From Branchinecta lynchi (lineage: Eukaryota; Arthropoda; Branchiopoda; Anostraca; Branchinectidae): DNA of 64,000 nt. Within the stretch, counting starts at the first letter, position 1. Each line of letters opens with the position of its first letter. Of this stretch, positions 33,990-44,305 are shown in pieces. A model generated the notes under the pieces. The model saw nothing but the letters and a program-made list of their open reading frames with translations, was not told the origin of the DNA and searched no databases. The stretch is from positions 8,067,501-8,131,500 of the forward strand of contig JAKZAP010000017.1 in assembly GCA_023053575.1 (NCBI GenBank). Reading direction: 5' to 3'. Made by a program: the position numbers and the translations under genes.

Positions 33990-35313
33990 CTGATAATTGC
34001 AAATACCAAATTCCTGCAGGCGCGAACTGCTGTTCTTTAGTTTAAACATTACGTTGGTGCAGTGCTTCTACATTAGGAAAGCCAATTTACTGTTTAGCTA
34101 GACAGAAAATCAAGACAAACAAATGCTAAAATACCGATGCAAATCTGGCAAATTTTCGCAAGTCCTATCCTAATCTCTATTTTGGAACAATTTCGCTCAA
34201 ACAGCCAAGGACCACCATAAAGTAGTGATACACCTTGAAATGAGTATGTTGTAAACATTGGCATCAATTCATATCATATCATATTGCTGCCCGAACTACT
34301 GCTCTATTGTTCAAACATTACGTTGGTGTGTTTCCACAATGGAAAAGACAGTTTACTGTTTCGTTGTCAGAAAATACTGACAAAAAATGCCAAAATACTG
34401 AGAAAAATCTGAAAAAAAAATCAACCATATCCTAGGTTATTTATTTTGAGGAAGAATTCTTCTCAAACAAACAAAGAACACTGTTTACGGAACACCTAAC
34501 CATTGCCATAAATTCAGATCATAGTCATTGTGCTGCCCGAAATACTGCTATTACTTCAAACATTACATTAGTGTGCATACACAATGGGACAGCCAATTTA
34601 GGCTGCTGTTTCTCAGTCAGAAGATACTGACAAAAAAAATACTAATCGAAGATACAAATCGGAAAAAAAACCTGACATCCTATTTTCTTTTTTATTCCAC
34701 CTTTTATATCATCTCTAGCTCCCTAATCGAATTATAAGGTTCTGAAATCCCCGTCTTTGGCAATTTTTTTCGTTTCGTACCTTCAACTTTTTGGCGGTTT
34801 TTCGTCCTAGCTGAGTTTTGCTACTCAAGCGTGAAGCGCCGCAAACTTCCCCAGAAGTTTCTAGGTTCACTAACAACTCTTTTATACATAAATACACGGG
34901 AAGCTTCAAAGCGGTGTTTTTCATTTTAGAAGACAGGTATGGTAGACCATCAGGTCTATCTTGTGTTTTGGACTTGTGTTCTGTTGCTTGGTTTTCCCAC
35001 TTTTTAACAACAGAGCGTTCAGTGTTCAAATATTTTGCGACCAGCAGCCGCGCCGCAGTGCAGGAAGGTTGAATAGACTCGAGAAGCGCTAACAAGAAAC
35101 TCGCTAATTTCACGTGGCAAAAAGGTTTTCCGGAAAGCGATATTTCTGAGCCAGTTCATGGTGAAAAGATCATCTCTAGTAAGAGGTGTGCTTTAAGGAA
35201 CAATTTTGCTCGAACAACCCATACCACTACAGAGATGTGATACGCGTTGAAATGAACAAGTTGTAGACATTGCCATAAATATTTCCCTGATTATTCTCTT
35301 CTTGCCCTGAGCA
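33990..35313 (+). repeat. Diverged tandem array, ~260-290-bp units
   Basis: The core GAACTRCTG...TTCAAACATTACRTT...ACAATGG...CAGTTTACTG repeats near 34020, 34310 and 34545. The distal part of a unit (GGAACAATTTTGCTC...GTTGTAGACATTGCCATAAAT) resumes at 35195 after the inserted HTH-coding repeat. No coding evidence for the array itself. Confidence 0.6.
34715..35113 (-). pseudogene. Tc1/mariner-like DNA-binding region (HTH-coding repeat, most intact copy)
   Basis: A minus-strand frame of about 130 codons with no ATG at its start (GTG). It begins FLLALLESIQPSC, has an HTH-like VAKYLNTERSVVKKWE, then an RPDGLPY segment that reads RPGRPS in the copy at 46020, and a second helical region KELLVNLETSGEVCGASRLS. 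Two helix-turn-helix units joined by a GRPR-like AT-hook are typical of Tc1/mariner transposases and Pax domains. No DDE/D catalytic part follows, and three copies stop at the same place. A capture by a MITE or a fragment of a larger transposase are both possible. It is inserted into the tandem array at 33990-35313. Confidence 0.45.
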
Positions 35314-36326
35314 AACAAGACCAAAGGTTTCGATGGGATCCAAAAAATTAAATATTTATTGAACTTCTTGATCCAGACAATCGGGTCTTGTAGATTTCCG
35401 ATCTTTGCCAGACCTTTTCAACATGGTACTGTTTATATATTCAAGTGCAACTACAACTCGAAACTGTAAACAAAAATTCTGGTGTTTTTGACGAATTGCG
35501 GCCAAATAACTAATCAGATGAGAAAACTAAGTTCCGACATGGACTCAGCACGCATATTTACCCTATATCTCATCTCTAATCGACTTCAGAAAAGTCTTTT
35601 CCTTCGACTAAATTCCTCGTTTTAGCTGTAGGCTATTCCGGGCGAACTGCATGCAGAGCAAACGAGAGAGGCGAACCAAGAACCGATCGACCCAAATCCT
35701 GGGTTTTGGCAAATATCGGCAGAGTTATTTGTCTAACGAGAAATAAAGTTCAGACATGGATTCATCGAGTATTGTTACCCTCGGTACGAACTCTAATCGA
35801 ATTAAGAACAGACTTTTGTCTTTACCAAATTTCCGGTTTGGCCGGATTCCGGGCTAACTACTTTTCCGGCGAGAAAACTAAGTTAAAAAACAGATTCAGC
35901 CTGTCTCCTTACCCTTAAATAGAACCTCTAAGTCTAATCAACTTCAGATTAAAGTTTTACTTTTCACAAATCTTCCTGTTTTTGCCGGATTCAGGGTGAA
36001 CTACTTTTCCGGCGAGAAAATAATTTTCATATTCGGCTTCATCCTCCTCCTTAACAGGGAGGCCCCTGTTTCCTTATCTCTAAATCGACTCATCAGCTTT
36101 TAAAAAATATTTTTTCTTTGCCCCTTAATTTGAAACCGCTCCCCAATCCATAAATATAGGGCTACAGAGCCCACCTTTTGACTTGACCCGTTTTTTTACC
36201 CAAATAGTCCTCTTGCCAAATTTGAACAAAATATCTCAACCCCTTCAAGAGTTATTGTGCTAACAGAAGGACAGACGGACAACTTTTTCGAGGGTATTCC
36301 GTCACTTACGTTTTGCAATCCCAAAA
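35314..36326 (-). mobile_element. Family A repeat, copy 6
   Basis: Reverse copy starting AACAAGACCAAAGGTTTCGA and ending CACTTACGTTTTGCAATCCC, with about four internal units bearing CCGGCGAGAAAA cores. Confidence 0.8.
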
Positions 36327-36905
36327 ACCATTAGACACAAAGCATCATGATTTAAAAAATCATTAAAACGGAAATGTGTCTTTGTTTTCCATTTTGTCCT
36401 AGAAATCTGACAAAAATTTCTCATCTGACAATTAGAGCCGATAGCATTACGTCTATGAATCAGGCGAGCGCGATCAGAGACAGAAACTTTTTTCTGTGAT
36501 CCTCTAACAGCAAGCCAATCCGACCGAAATGTTTTGTTCCAAGTCCCAGGCTCCGGCGGAACAAAATTCGCCTTATTCCAGTTTAGCACTCGAAGCGGAC
36601 TATTTTCTAAGGGTCCCCCAATATCTCATTATCAACACTTGTGACACAGAGATCGTAAAATATGGATCCGTAAGGTAATGAGCAGAACACGATAGCTTTC
36701 ACCTTCTAATCCAAAGACAGTTCACACTGCCATTAGTCGGCAAGCAGATGCAGACTTTTTTGTTGATAATACGACAATGGAGGACTTCCAGAAACTAGTC
36801 CACTTCATAGGGAATCCCTTGTCAACCAATTTTCGTCGGATCCACTTGATAAGTTTGAACTGAAACTCAACTGCGGGATTGAAGAAGATGGTAAAAATTC
36901 ACTCT
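36327..36905. other. Intron DNA, nothing recognised
   Basis: No exon or repeat could be supported. The minus frame 36302-36589 begins inside family A. Confidence 0.4.
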
Positions 36906-36908
36906 AAC

Positions 36909-37075
36909 AGTGCGTACACACGATCAGGATTTCCCGGCCGGATTCCCTGCACTTTCATCATCAAGTTGACAAAGTTTCAACTTTTCCATACGGAAGTGAT
37001 ATTCCGGGGGAGGAATCCGGGCTGGAATTCCAGACCGGGAGCACCCAACCCTGATCCTGTGTTCGCGCCGACTGC
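36909..37075. mobile_element. Possible MITE with CAGTGCG ends
   Basis: Left end CAGTGCGTACACACGATCAGG pairs imperfectly with the right end, whose complement reads CAGTCGGCGCGAACACAGGA then TCAGGG. The flanks CACTCTAA and CTTTTTAA agree at 5 of 8 positions. Weak but suggestive of an old hAT-type element. Confidence 0.4.
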
Positions 37076-37084
37076 TTTTTAAGA

Positions 37085-37195
37085 AAAATTCTACTAATTT
37101 TACAAAAAACAGACTGTTTTTAAGAGAACCCACTGTTTTGAAGAAAAATCGACTGTTTCGAAAAAAAATCGGCTGTTTCCAAGAAAAAAAAACCC
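37085..37195 (+). repeat. Minisatellite just inside intron 1
   Basis: About four imperfect ~20-bp units of the form GAAAAATCGACTGTTT(CC)AA, ending 77 bases from the exon 1 donor of the Ig gene. Confidence 0.6.
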
Positions 37196-37271
37196 ACATT
37201 CACAAATGGGCCCTTTGTATGTCGGTTCGGTTCGCCCTTGCGGTCATAAAGAAAGTAGGAAAGAAACTCAC

Positions 37272-37431
37272 CCTCAACTCTGACTTCCAGCTCCAGGCTC
37301 TCCCCTTTCTTCACCACAACATTTTTTAGGGGGACGATGAACCTCGGGGGTAATTCATCATCCGTGACAACTTCGGTTGAACTGGTTAAGGGGGACATCG
37401 CTTCAAGGTCTAAAGAACGTGGCGAGGCCAT
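37272..37431 (-). CDS. Ig-domain protein, first coding exon (start codon, Ig domain 1 begins)
   Basis: Minus-strand exon from ATG at 37431-37429 to 37272, with donor GAGG|GTGAGT leaving phase 1. An in-frame TAA lies five codons before the ATG, which supports it as the true start. The product opens MASPRSLDLEAMSPL, an acidic/serine-rich lead of about 28 residues with no signal peptide or membrane segment. Ig domain 1 follows with PPRFIVPLKNVVVKKGESLE and LEVRVEG, where the B-strand cysteine is replaced by valine. Exons 2-5 continue over about 32 kb to give about 339 residues and three Ig domains within the window. Candidates are titin/sallimus, UNC-89/obscurin, stretchin/MLCK or palladin-type sarcomere proteins; it acts in the cytoplasm by inference. 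An intracellular, non-secreted isoform from an internal promoter is also possible. Confidence 0.8.
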
Positions 37432-37639
37432 TCTAGTTTCTACTTAGGGCTTTAATTTATCCTCATAAACTAGACGGCGGGACCATTGTAGGAGTTCGTG
37501 GTCCTTGGCGGAAAATCGAGCGTTCAGCTTCTACAGTGTTTCCCGAGCGGTATAACCGTTTTCAGTTTCTTCTCAGGGGGGGGGGGGGTATTATTTCTAC
37601 TTCCTACACGTTTGGGGCAACGTAACTGTTTCTACGCGC

Positions 37640-37865
37640 CAATGTCACTTTTTCCCAAATATATCAGCTATGGTTCAAACTGTTATTTGGTGGCATTTAT
37701 TTTTATTTCACAAACACATGTGTCACTGTTAATGGTTCCCAAATGTATCAGCTGTGGTTCCAACTTTTGCTGGGTGGTATTGTTTCCTATTTCACAAACG
37801 TATGGGTCACAGTTACTGTTCCATGCGCCACTGTTACAAGTTTTCCAAATATATCAGCTTATCCA
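37640..37865 (+). repeat. Tandem repeat behind a long spurious frame
   Basis: Units of about 85-95 bp containing CCAAATATATCAGCT, GGTTC(A/C)AACT and TTTCACAAACAC repeat about 2.5 times. The 182-codon plus-strand frame 37498-38046 spans them and a G-run and shows no protein family features. It lies just upstream of the Ig-gene start and may overlap that gene's 5' untranslated or promoter DNA. Confidence 0.55.
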
Positions 37866-38399
37866 CCTTTTCATCACCTACTCTGAATCGGTATTTAATC
37901 AGAGTGTTCCGTGTCCACGTCGACTTGCAATTTCTGCAAATTACATCAATTGTCAGATCCTTTGCACTAAATATGCTCTTTTTTGTAAATTCATCGACCG
38001 ATGGACAAGCAACTTGGAACAGTGTGAGCGGTCAGCCCGGCTTTGAACATTATATAAGCTCAAGATACTTCAGCACTGGTGTACACACAGCTCCTCCGAA
38101 ATCGGTATCTTCCCCGGGTTAACGCGTGAAGGAACGGAGCAAACCTCGAATCGGTTTATCCTGCCGTACTATTACAGAAGCCGGACACAAATTTGCTGAC
38201 ACTACCCTATCCTCTACAGACCGGGTATGGCAAAGTCTTGCGTGATTAAGCCTGTACTTGATCTTACACCTTCTGTGTTTCTGTGTATCACTACCCGAAT
38301 TTAGTGATCGAGCTATCACTTGCTGATACAAAAAGTTACTGAATTAAGTATATCAGCTAATCTAGTCAGTCGCACTTTAACTCTTAGCAGCTCAATGAT

Positions 38400-38790
38400 C
38401 GCACTTCAGACACAGCACTCTTCTGATTTTTGACCTTTCCAAAAAATTAGCAAGCCAGATGGGCAAAATTCAAATAAATCTGCAAATCACAAGTAATAAA
38501 AGGCTTTCTATCAACTGAACGCTGTGGACAACGGTGGTGCAGAACTTTCTCACTTCAAACAGAGCACACCACTGACTTTTCAGCCTTCAAATTCATTTTG
38601 TTTCCTACCAAAATATTACCAAACCGGATGGGCAGAACCGTCTCACTTCGGGTCAAGTACCTCACTGATTTCTGAGCATTCAAGTTCACGCTGTTTGCCT
38701 AACCTCTCCGAAAATATTAGCAAACCAGATGTGTGAAATTCAAATCCTTCAAATCGTCACAAGCAAATCACTTATGCGTTCGACACACGC
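38400..38790 (+). repeat. Diverged ~110-bp tandem units
   Basis: Three units with CAGAGCAC...CTGA(C/T)TTTT...CC(G/T)(A/T)AAATATTA(C/G)CAAACC(G/A)GATG. The frame 38524-38736 comes from two of them. No gene seen from 37866 to 39067. Confidence 0.55.
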
Positions 38791-39067
38791 AATGAAGTGC
38801 TTGCTAAATAAATTAAGGCGCCTCAATCACTCGCACACGAAGACTAACTGAATCCAATTATCTGTCATTTTGAGACAGTGACACATCCTTGTGAAACAGA
38901 TATTTTTTTATCAGGAGGTGCGACGACTGAATAGTAACTACCGGAGTCCGGGAACAAATCTAAAAAATAAAGTTTAGGATTAAACGAAATTCCTGTCAAC
39001 AGAAATTGCGGAGATGTAATGTTATGCAAGGGACTTGTTCCGTGACAAATAAATAAGAGGTAAATTC

Positions 39068-39279
39068 CGAGGGGATACGCACTCTCGATTTTTGGGCAGG
39101 AACTGCCCGGTGCCGACAACGACTAACACCAGCCGGGACCGGTTGCAACGTGTTAAGGACAACAAAATCAGAATGTAATGTAAGAAACGGGAATCGCCTA
39201 ATTTATGGCCGACATCGCTGGTATTGGCCGGTGCTAGGTAAGGATGTGCAGCAGGTGTCTGGGAGTGGTTAACCGATCG
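39068..39279. mobile_element. hAT-like MITE, family E copy 3
   Basis: 212 bp with ends CGAGGGGATACGCACTCTCG and (other strand) CGATCGGTTAACCACTCCC, flanked by an 8-bp duplication matching at 7 positions (GTAAATTC 39060-39067, GTAAATTT 39280-39287). Interior matches copy 2 (ACGTGTTA, GCCTAATTTATGG, GTGCAGCAGGTG). Confidence 0.85.
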
Positions 39280-39300
39280 GTAAATTTTGAACTGAATTAA

Positions 39301-39847
39301 GGCCTATTCACAACGGGTTTTAGCTAATACTCGGTACCAGCCAGTTCCGGAAATCGCTCTGAGACCGAGAATTATCTGGGTTTCTGCCGTTCGCAATTGA
39401 TATTGGTGCCAGTTTCGGATACCAGCTAGTCTCGCACCCAAGTTCAAATCAGTTCAACTTTTCAGGGTACTAGCCAATCAGATTGTTTTGGCAAATATTA
39501 AGGAATATTCTGATTGGCTAGTTTCGAACCAAGCCCAATAGATAAAATCACATCCACTCCTTGCCCTCTTGAAAACCGAAAGCGAATTTAGGACATTGTT
39601 ATTCGGTCTGACGTGGTTCAGCATTAGCCAATCGGAACATTCCCGAGTATTCCCCTAAGTAATGTGATTGGCTAGTACCCTGAAAAGTGGGACTGATTTC
39701 AACCTGGGTGCGAGACTAGCTGGTACCCGAAACTGGCACCAATATCAATTGCGAACGGCAGAAACCCAGATAATTCTCGGTCTCAGAGCGATTTCCGGAA
39801 CTGGCTGGTACCGAGTATTGGCTAAAACCGATTGGTTCTCTGAGGCC
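39301..39847. mobile_element. Large palindromic MITE (~180-bp arms)
   Basis: The left arm (about 39302-39485) and right arm (about 39650-39840) are near-perfect inverted repeats containing GGTACC, GATTTCCGGAACTGG, CTCGGTCTCAGAGCG and CGAACGGCAGAAACC blocks. The ~165-bp spacer carries smaller inverted TAGCCAATCAGA blocks. The ends start near GGCCT. Non-coding; the frame 39668-39895 is palindrome-derived. Confidence 0.85.
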
Positions 39848-39954
39848 TCGTGGGTCTCGTGGTTAAAACCAAATAAAACCAAAGATTTAATTTGATGGGA
39901 AGGATGCCTTGAGATCAAGAACAAATAATCTGATAGAACCTCCCTATCTCTATA

Positions 39955-40190
39955 ATATAACCATGCGGAGTCGAATATTTCCCCATACCCTGCCCGGTTA
40001 AAACAAGCGGAGATTAGAAGCTACGCGCCACATCACGTTTCGTTACCTCTACAAATAGCTACATCGACAATGCAGACTCTAATATTTCCCCATACCTTGC
40101 CCGATGCAAACGAGCGGAGACTAGGAGCCATGCCGCACATCACGTTTCATTACATCTACAAATAGCTATATCAGCCGCGCAGAAGAAACT
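39955..40190 (+). repeat. ~118-bp tandem duplication
   Basis: Two units sharing AATATTTCCCCATACC(C/T)TGCCCG, CATCACGTTTC(G/A)TTAC and CTACAAATAGCTA. Confidence 0.75.
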
Positions 40191-40594
40191 TTCAAAGTAA
40201 AAGCCGATTGGTCCTCTGAACGTCAGCGCGCCTCCTGCACTTATTCCTCTGCTCTGAGCAACGGCGAAGACGGAAGTAGACGTGTATTAGCCCAAAGCTG
40301 GAGCAAGTACCTCTAGCTCGTCTCAGTTTTGTCGGGGTATCCATAGTCACTGGCGTCACTGCACGGGACCAAAGACGGAGGTTCCTTCAGATTAATTGTT
40401 CTTGTTGAGATAGAAGCACTTGATAAGTAGTGAACTTAAAGCTTAACCGAAAAGGGCTGAGATACGACATCTAGTTACCCGTCAATTATTCACTTGAAGA
40501 GGCTTTAAGAGACAGATAGTGGAAAACAAAATCCCTTAGCAGAATCCAAATAAGATATGTAGATATTTGTATTGATCTAACTCGTAGCGCCGAC

Positions 40595-40705
40595 ATGGCA
40601 CTAAATACGTCAACCATTACATATAATGTGTTAAAATACTTGAATATATTCAATTATTACAGAAAAGAAAATAAATCCACTACGCTGAAGGATTTCCTAA
40701 CGACG
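40595..40705 (+). CDS. Candidate first exon of the plus-strand gene
   Basis: An ATG in good context (GCCGACATGGC) opens 37 codons (MALNTSTITYNVLKYLNIFN...LKDFLTT) ending at ACG|GTAGGA in phase 0, which would fit the phase-0 start of the exon at 49433. There is no family match, the donor is weak, and the frame simply continues for another 30 codons. It is equally likely to be a chance frame. It is offered only because its phase and strand agree with the downstream exons. Confidence 0.2.
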
Positions 40706-40799
40706 GTAGGACGTCCTTCATTTCGTAGGAAGAGCGATGTTTATTTTTGTTGGTTTAATTGTTTTTGGTTTTATACACTTTATGAAAGTTTTTGACTAT

Positions 40800-41640
40800 T
40801 AATAGTGTTGTTTTAGTTTTATAATGAAACTGATTTCAAATTATAACAGGGTATTATATTAATTGACTGCTTTTGTGTAGTAGACTGTTTATATGTAGTA
40901 TATTAGTTATTGTGACGAAGCATGGTTGTGTGATGGTGAGGGGGTCAGGGTAAATTAATCAAGAATTTGTCATTTTAAGGTTGGAGACAAAGTCAAGAAT
41001 AAGGATTCTGGAGCATAGAGAAGAAATCATTGAAGCTCCAATAAACAACACAAAAAAAAGAAAGAAAATAAATCACTTGGAATTCACTCGCTTTTTGTTA
41101 ATTTTCTCAGTGAAATATGGTACAAAGGAATTCGAATACCAATTAGTGCGACATCTAACTGGCACCAGGAGATTTTGGTACCGCGTCGCTCCTGTCGCCA
41201 GTGCTAGATCGGGCAGAATATCTCTATGTTTTTATTGATCGGCCAAAACGTAAAATTAAGTTTTCGCGGCGACATGGAGTGGCTCGAGTCTTAAAAGGAG
41301 GAGGGAAGCTTTGTGACCATTGTATTTCAGTGCTAGCATAATGCGGCACGCTCTGATTTGCACTGATTCAACGTCTTCGTTATGTTGAACACTCTTTCCC
41401 CGGTCCCCAAGTATAATTCAATAATTCAGCGTATTCAATTAAATGATACAAAAATAAGTTGGCTTTCAGTTAAACTTTAAAGGCAAAATCTGCTACTCAG
41501 CTGGGATTTGAAAACAGTGACCTACACTTTTGCACTCATACTAAAAGCCTAAATAGGACAACCGCAACGCGTCAAGCCTTGCGAATTATCTGATTCGAGC
41601 AGAAAGGAAGTCAGCAGTAAACATTGTGGAAGCAAATTTC
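40800..41640. other. Non-coding DNA, nothing firm
   Basis: AT-rich; the frame 40981-41238 has no family features. The block GACATCTAACTGGCACCAGG near 41150 resembles the palindromic MITE's core only loosely. Confidence 0.35.
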
Positions 41641-41647
41641 GATTTTG

Positions 41648-41695
41648 GCTTAAGCCTGAAGAGAACCCTGGCCGAATGGCCGAAATATTGCCTAT
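41648..41695 (+). ncRNA. Hammerhead ribozyme-like motif
   Basis: CUGAAGA, shortened stem II built on GGCC/GGCC, GAAA, UAUU, GCC. The U at the cleavage H position is acceptable, and GGC..GCC flanking pairs are weak. A sister copy lies about 160 bases downstream. Confidence 0.45.
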
Positions 41696-41807
41696 CAAAC
41701 ATTCCAGGTGATTAGCTTGTTCAGTAGTCAACCACTACACTACAGTAATTTATCACGAAAAAGAGGAAGTCTGCAGTAATTAACATGATCGCGAATTTCA
41801 CTATTAA

Positions 41808-41853
41808 CTCCAACCTGAAGAGGACCCCGGCCACGGGCCGAAATATTGCCTAA
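41808..41853 (+). ncRNA. Hammerhead ribozyme-like motif, tandem sister copy
   Basis: CUGAAGA, stem II GG-A-CCCCGGCCACGGG-CC, GAAA, UAUU, GCC. It follows the motif at 41648 by about 160 bases, and both are followed by a TCAGGTGATTAGCTTGTTCA-type segment, so a short repeat unit carrying the motif is duplicated. Confidence 0.5.
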
Positions 41854-41952
41854 CACAAATTTCAGGTCATAAGTGTGTTCAGTAGTCAATTACGGTCCTA
41901 CAGTAAAATATCAGAACAGCAAATTTTCACTTTAGCTTAGATCTTCCACTTT

Positions 41953-43017
41953 CTGGGATCCCAAAACGTAAGTGGAGGGATACCTATGACATCGCAAAAG
42001 TTGTCCGTCTGTCCGTCCGTCTGTCAGCACGATAACTCTCGAAGGGAATGAGATATTTTGATGAAACTTGGTGTGGGGACTCTTCGAGTCAAGGGAAAGG
42101 TCGAGTTCGTAGATGGGCCCGATAGCTGCATATTTAGGGGAGGGGGAGGGGTTTCAAATTAAGGGGCGATTTTTTTTTTTAAAGCTAACGAGATAGTTGA
42201 TTACGGGGTAAGACGACATGCTGAACACAAATATGAAAATCATTTTCTCGCCGGACAAGTAGTTCACCCGGAATCCGGCTAAAACCGGAAAGTTTGTTAA
42301 AAGTAAAAGTTTTACCTGACGTTGATTGGATATCCGATTTAGGGGTAAGGAGACATGCTGAATTTGGATATGAAAATATTTCTTCGTCGAACAAGTAGAT
42401 CGACTGGAATCTGGCCAAAACCGGAAAGTTTGTCAAAAATAAAAGATTATTCTGAAGTTGATTAGAGGTTCGATTTAAGGCTAGTGAAACGTGCTGAATC
42501 CGAATATGAAAATGATTTTGTCTCGGGACAAGTAGATCGCCCGGAATCCGGCCATAGCCGGAAAATCTGTTAAAAGTAAGTTTTATATAAATTTCATTAG
42601 GTGTTCGATTTACGGGTAAGGCAAGAAGGCATGCTGAATTCGTGTACGACAATCATTTTATACCTGGACACATTTCAACACGAATCCTGCTAAAATCGGA
42701 AAATTTGTTAAAAGTTGAAGTTTTATGTGAAGTTCATTATGGAGATATGGATGGAATGGACAATGAATCTGTTTTTGAACTTCAATTTTTTGCAAGACAA
42801 GTAGTTCACCCGGAATCCGGCTGAAACCGGAAATTCGGCAGAAGCAATGCAGAAACTTTAGTCAAAGTAGACATGACGCAGGCTATAGGGGTAAACTCAC
42901 ATGCTGAATCCATATTTAAACTTCGTCTTTTCCGATGATTACCATTTGACCGCTACAAGACCCAATTGTCTGTAATTATTAAATTTTGGGATCCCATCGA
43001 AACCTTTGGTCTTGTTA
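41953..43017 (+). mobile_element. Family A repeat, copy 7
   Basis: From CTGGGATCCCAAAACGTAAG to ATCGAAACCTTTGGTCTTG with about five internal CCGGACAAGTAG-type units. It retains the CCGTCTGTCCGTCCGTCTGTC block intact. Confidence 0.9.
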
Positions 43018-43501
43018 TTTTCCACAACTATGTAAAAATAACTCTCCAGATCATCCCATCGTAGCTTCTCCGCACATTTCCAATTCAAATCGTTTATTGA
43101 TAAACCAACTTCGTCGCTTTCTTCGTTAGAAGATGCTAAATTACGCTGGTCGTACAGTAATAAAATAAATAAATTACGCTAATTATTCGCTTGCTCACGG
43201 CCTTGCCCTTATTCTTTGTCAATTTTAGTGTTGTCTTGTTCATTTTAATTCATTATTTGTACTACACTACGGTAAAAAAAAAAAAGTATAACAAAATTTT
43301 CGAGTAAAACTTTCTTAGCCATGTTTTTAGGACCTTGTTTGCCAACGTTATCTTCTACGGGAGGAAATTTTGGGCCTTGAATTTATACAGAAACTGGAAA
43401 CTATCCAAACACCACTAGTTAGCAACAGCCTGGCGAGAATCGTTATCATCGGTGCTGATTTATTCCAACAATGTTTTCAACGGCTACGTCAGCTACGATT
43501 C

Positions 43502-43553
43502 TTCATCAGCGATATTTCGGCCCTTCTTGGCAAGGGTCCTCGTCAGGCTGTCA
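43502..43553 (-). ncRNA. Hammerhead ribozyme motif, best-preserved copy
   Basis: On the minus strand CAGC precedes core CUGACGA. Stem II is GG, bulged A, CCCUU, loop GCCAAG, AAGGG, CC, then GAAA, UAU, C and GCUG. CAGC/GCUG form stem I, AU/AU form a two-pair stem III, and the cleavage dinucleotide is UC. Every position required by the hammerhead consensus (CUGANGA, GAAA, UH) is present. It belongs to the same family as the array at 47272-48720. Confidence 0.7.
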
Positions 43554-43668
43554 ATCCTCTGGTTCAACTTCGGGGAAGGAAACAAACCTGTAGATCATTA
43601 CAAACAAGTGCAAAAATATTAATACTTTTTACCAAACGATACTTCTCGTGGTTTCCAAGGGCCCACGA

Positions 43669-43851
43669 TCATTCTTTTTCAATGGTACCTACGAATTGGT
43701 AAAATCCCACCTTCATCATCTGGCCCAGCCTTGCAAGTGCCATGTGTGCTTCTAGCTCTTGTTGCTCTGTGAATATGTGTTTTTCTCTTATTTTATAATG
43801 AGCATACTGCACCAATTCCTCTTGATTGTACGACAGGTGGTAAACCAACAT
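43669..43851 (-). pseudogene. Coding-like fragment sharing the family B 5' peptide
   Basis: A minus-strand frame of 60 codons from an ATG reads ...NQEELVQYAHYKIREKHIF then TEQQELEAHMALARLGQ and ends GTIEKE. The QELEAHMALAR peptide is also encoded at the 5' end of family B copies at 50952, 58845 and (changed) 21508 and 60968. No other family B sequence is present here, so this may be the fuller form of that coding segment. Function unknown. Confidence 0.4.
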
Positions 43852-44259
43852 TTCATTACACCAATTACATGTAATCGCTCATGCTACCGACTTTTGCCAA
43901 CGGGAATAAGCTTAAGAAATGTACTTTAATTTTTGGGGAAACTTACACATCTCTGAGTACCAGCTGTAGAATAACTAGAACAGTCAATTTATTTATCCCC
44001 TACTAGCATTTGACTAAAGCAATTAACAAAGCCAAAGGTTTCGGTGGGACTAAAACCTGGGACATGTTTGTATATCCTACCAATGGCCTACGTGACACTG
44101 TTTTGTCCTACTTCCATAGCGGATCGTGTGAGATTTTTGAGAAAATTCCTCCAGATTGATTTGCACCGACGCGATTTGTTTATTGAATGGTTATTATTTT
44201 TTCTTTGTATGTTGTTAATGGTTTGTGTTTATTCAAACCAATGTTAACACTATTTGTTT

Positions 44260-44305
44260 ATGCCATGGCCTTCGGTCTTTCGTGTAAAATATATTTTATT
44301 TATAC
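44260..44305 (+). repeat. LINE/SINE 3' end
   Basis: GCCATGGCCTTCGGTCTTTC followed by GTGTAAAATATATTTTATTT, the family ending seen at 9076-9121. Confidence 0.5.

Noticed and set aside
37498..38046. Longest open frame in the window (182 codons, plus)
   Set aside because: Spans a G-run and a tandem repeat, shows repeat-driven composition, and has no family motif or splice context.
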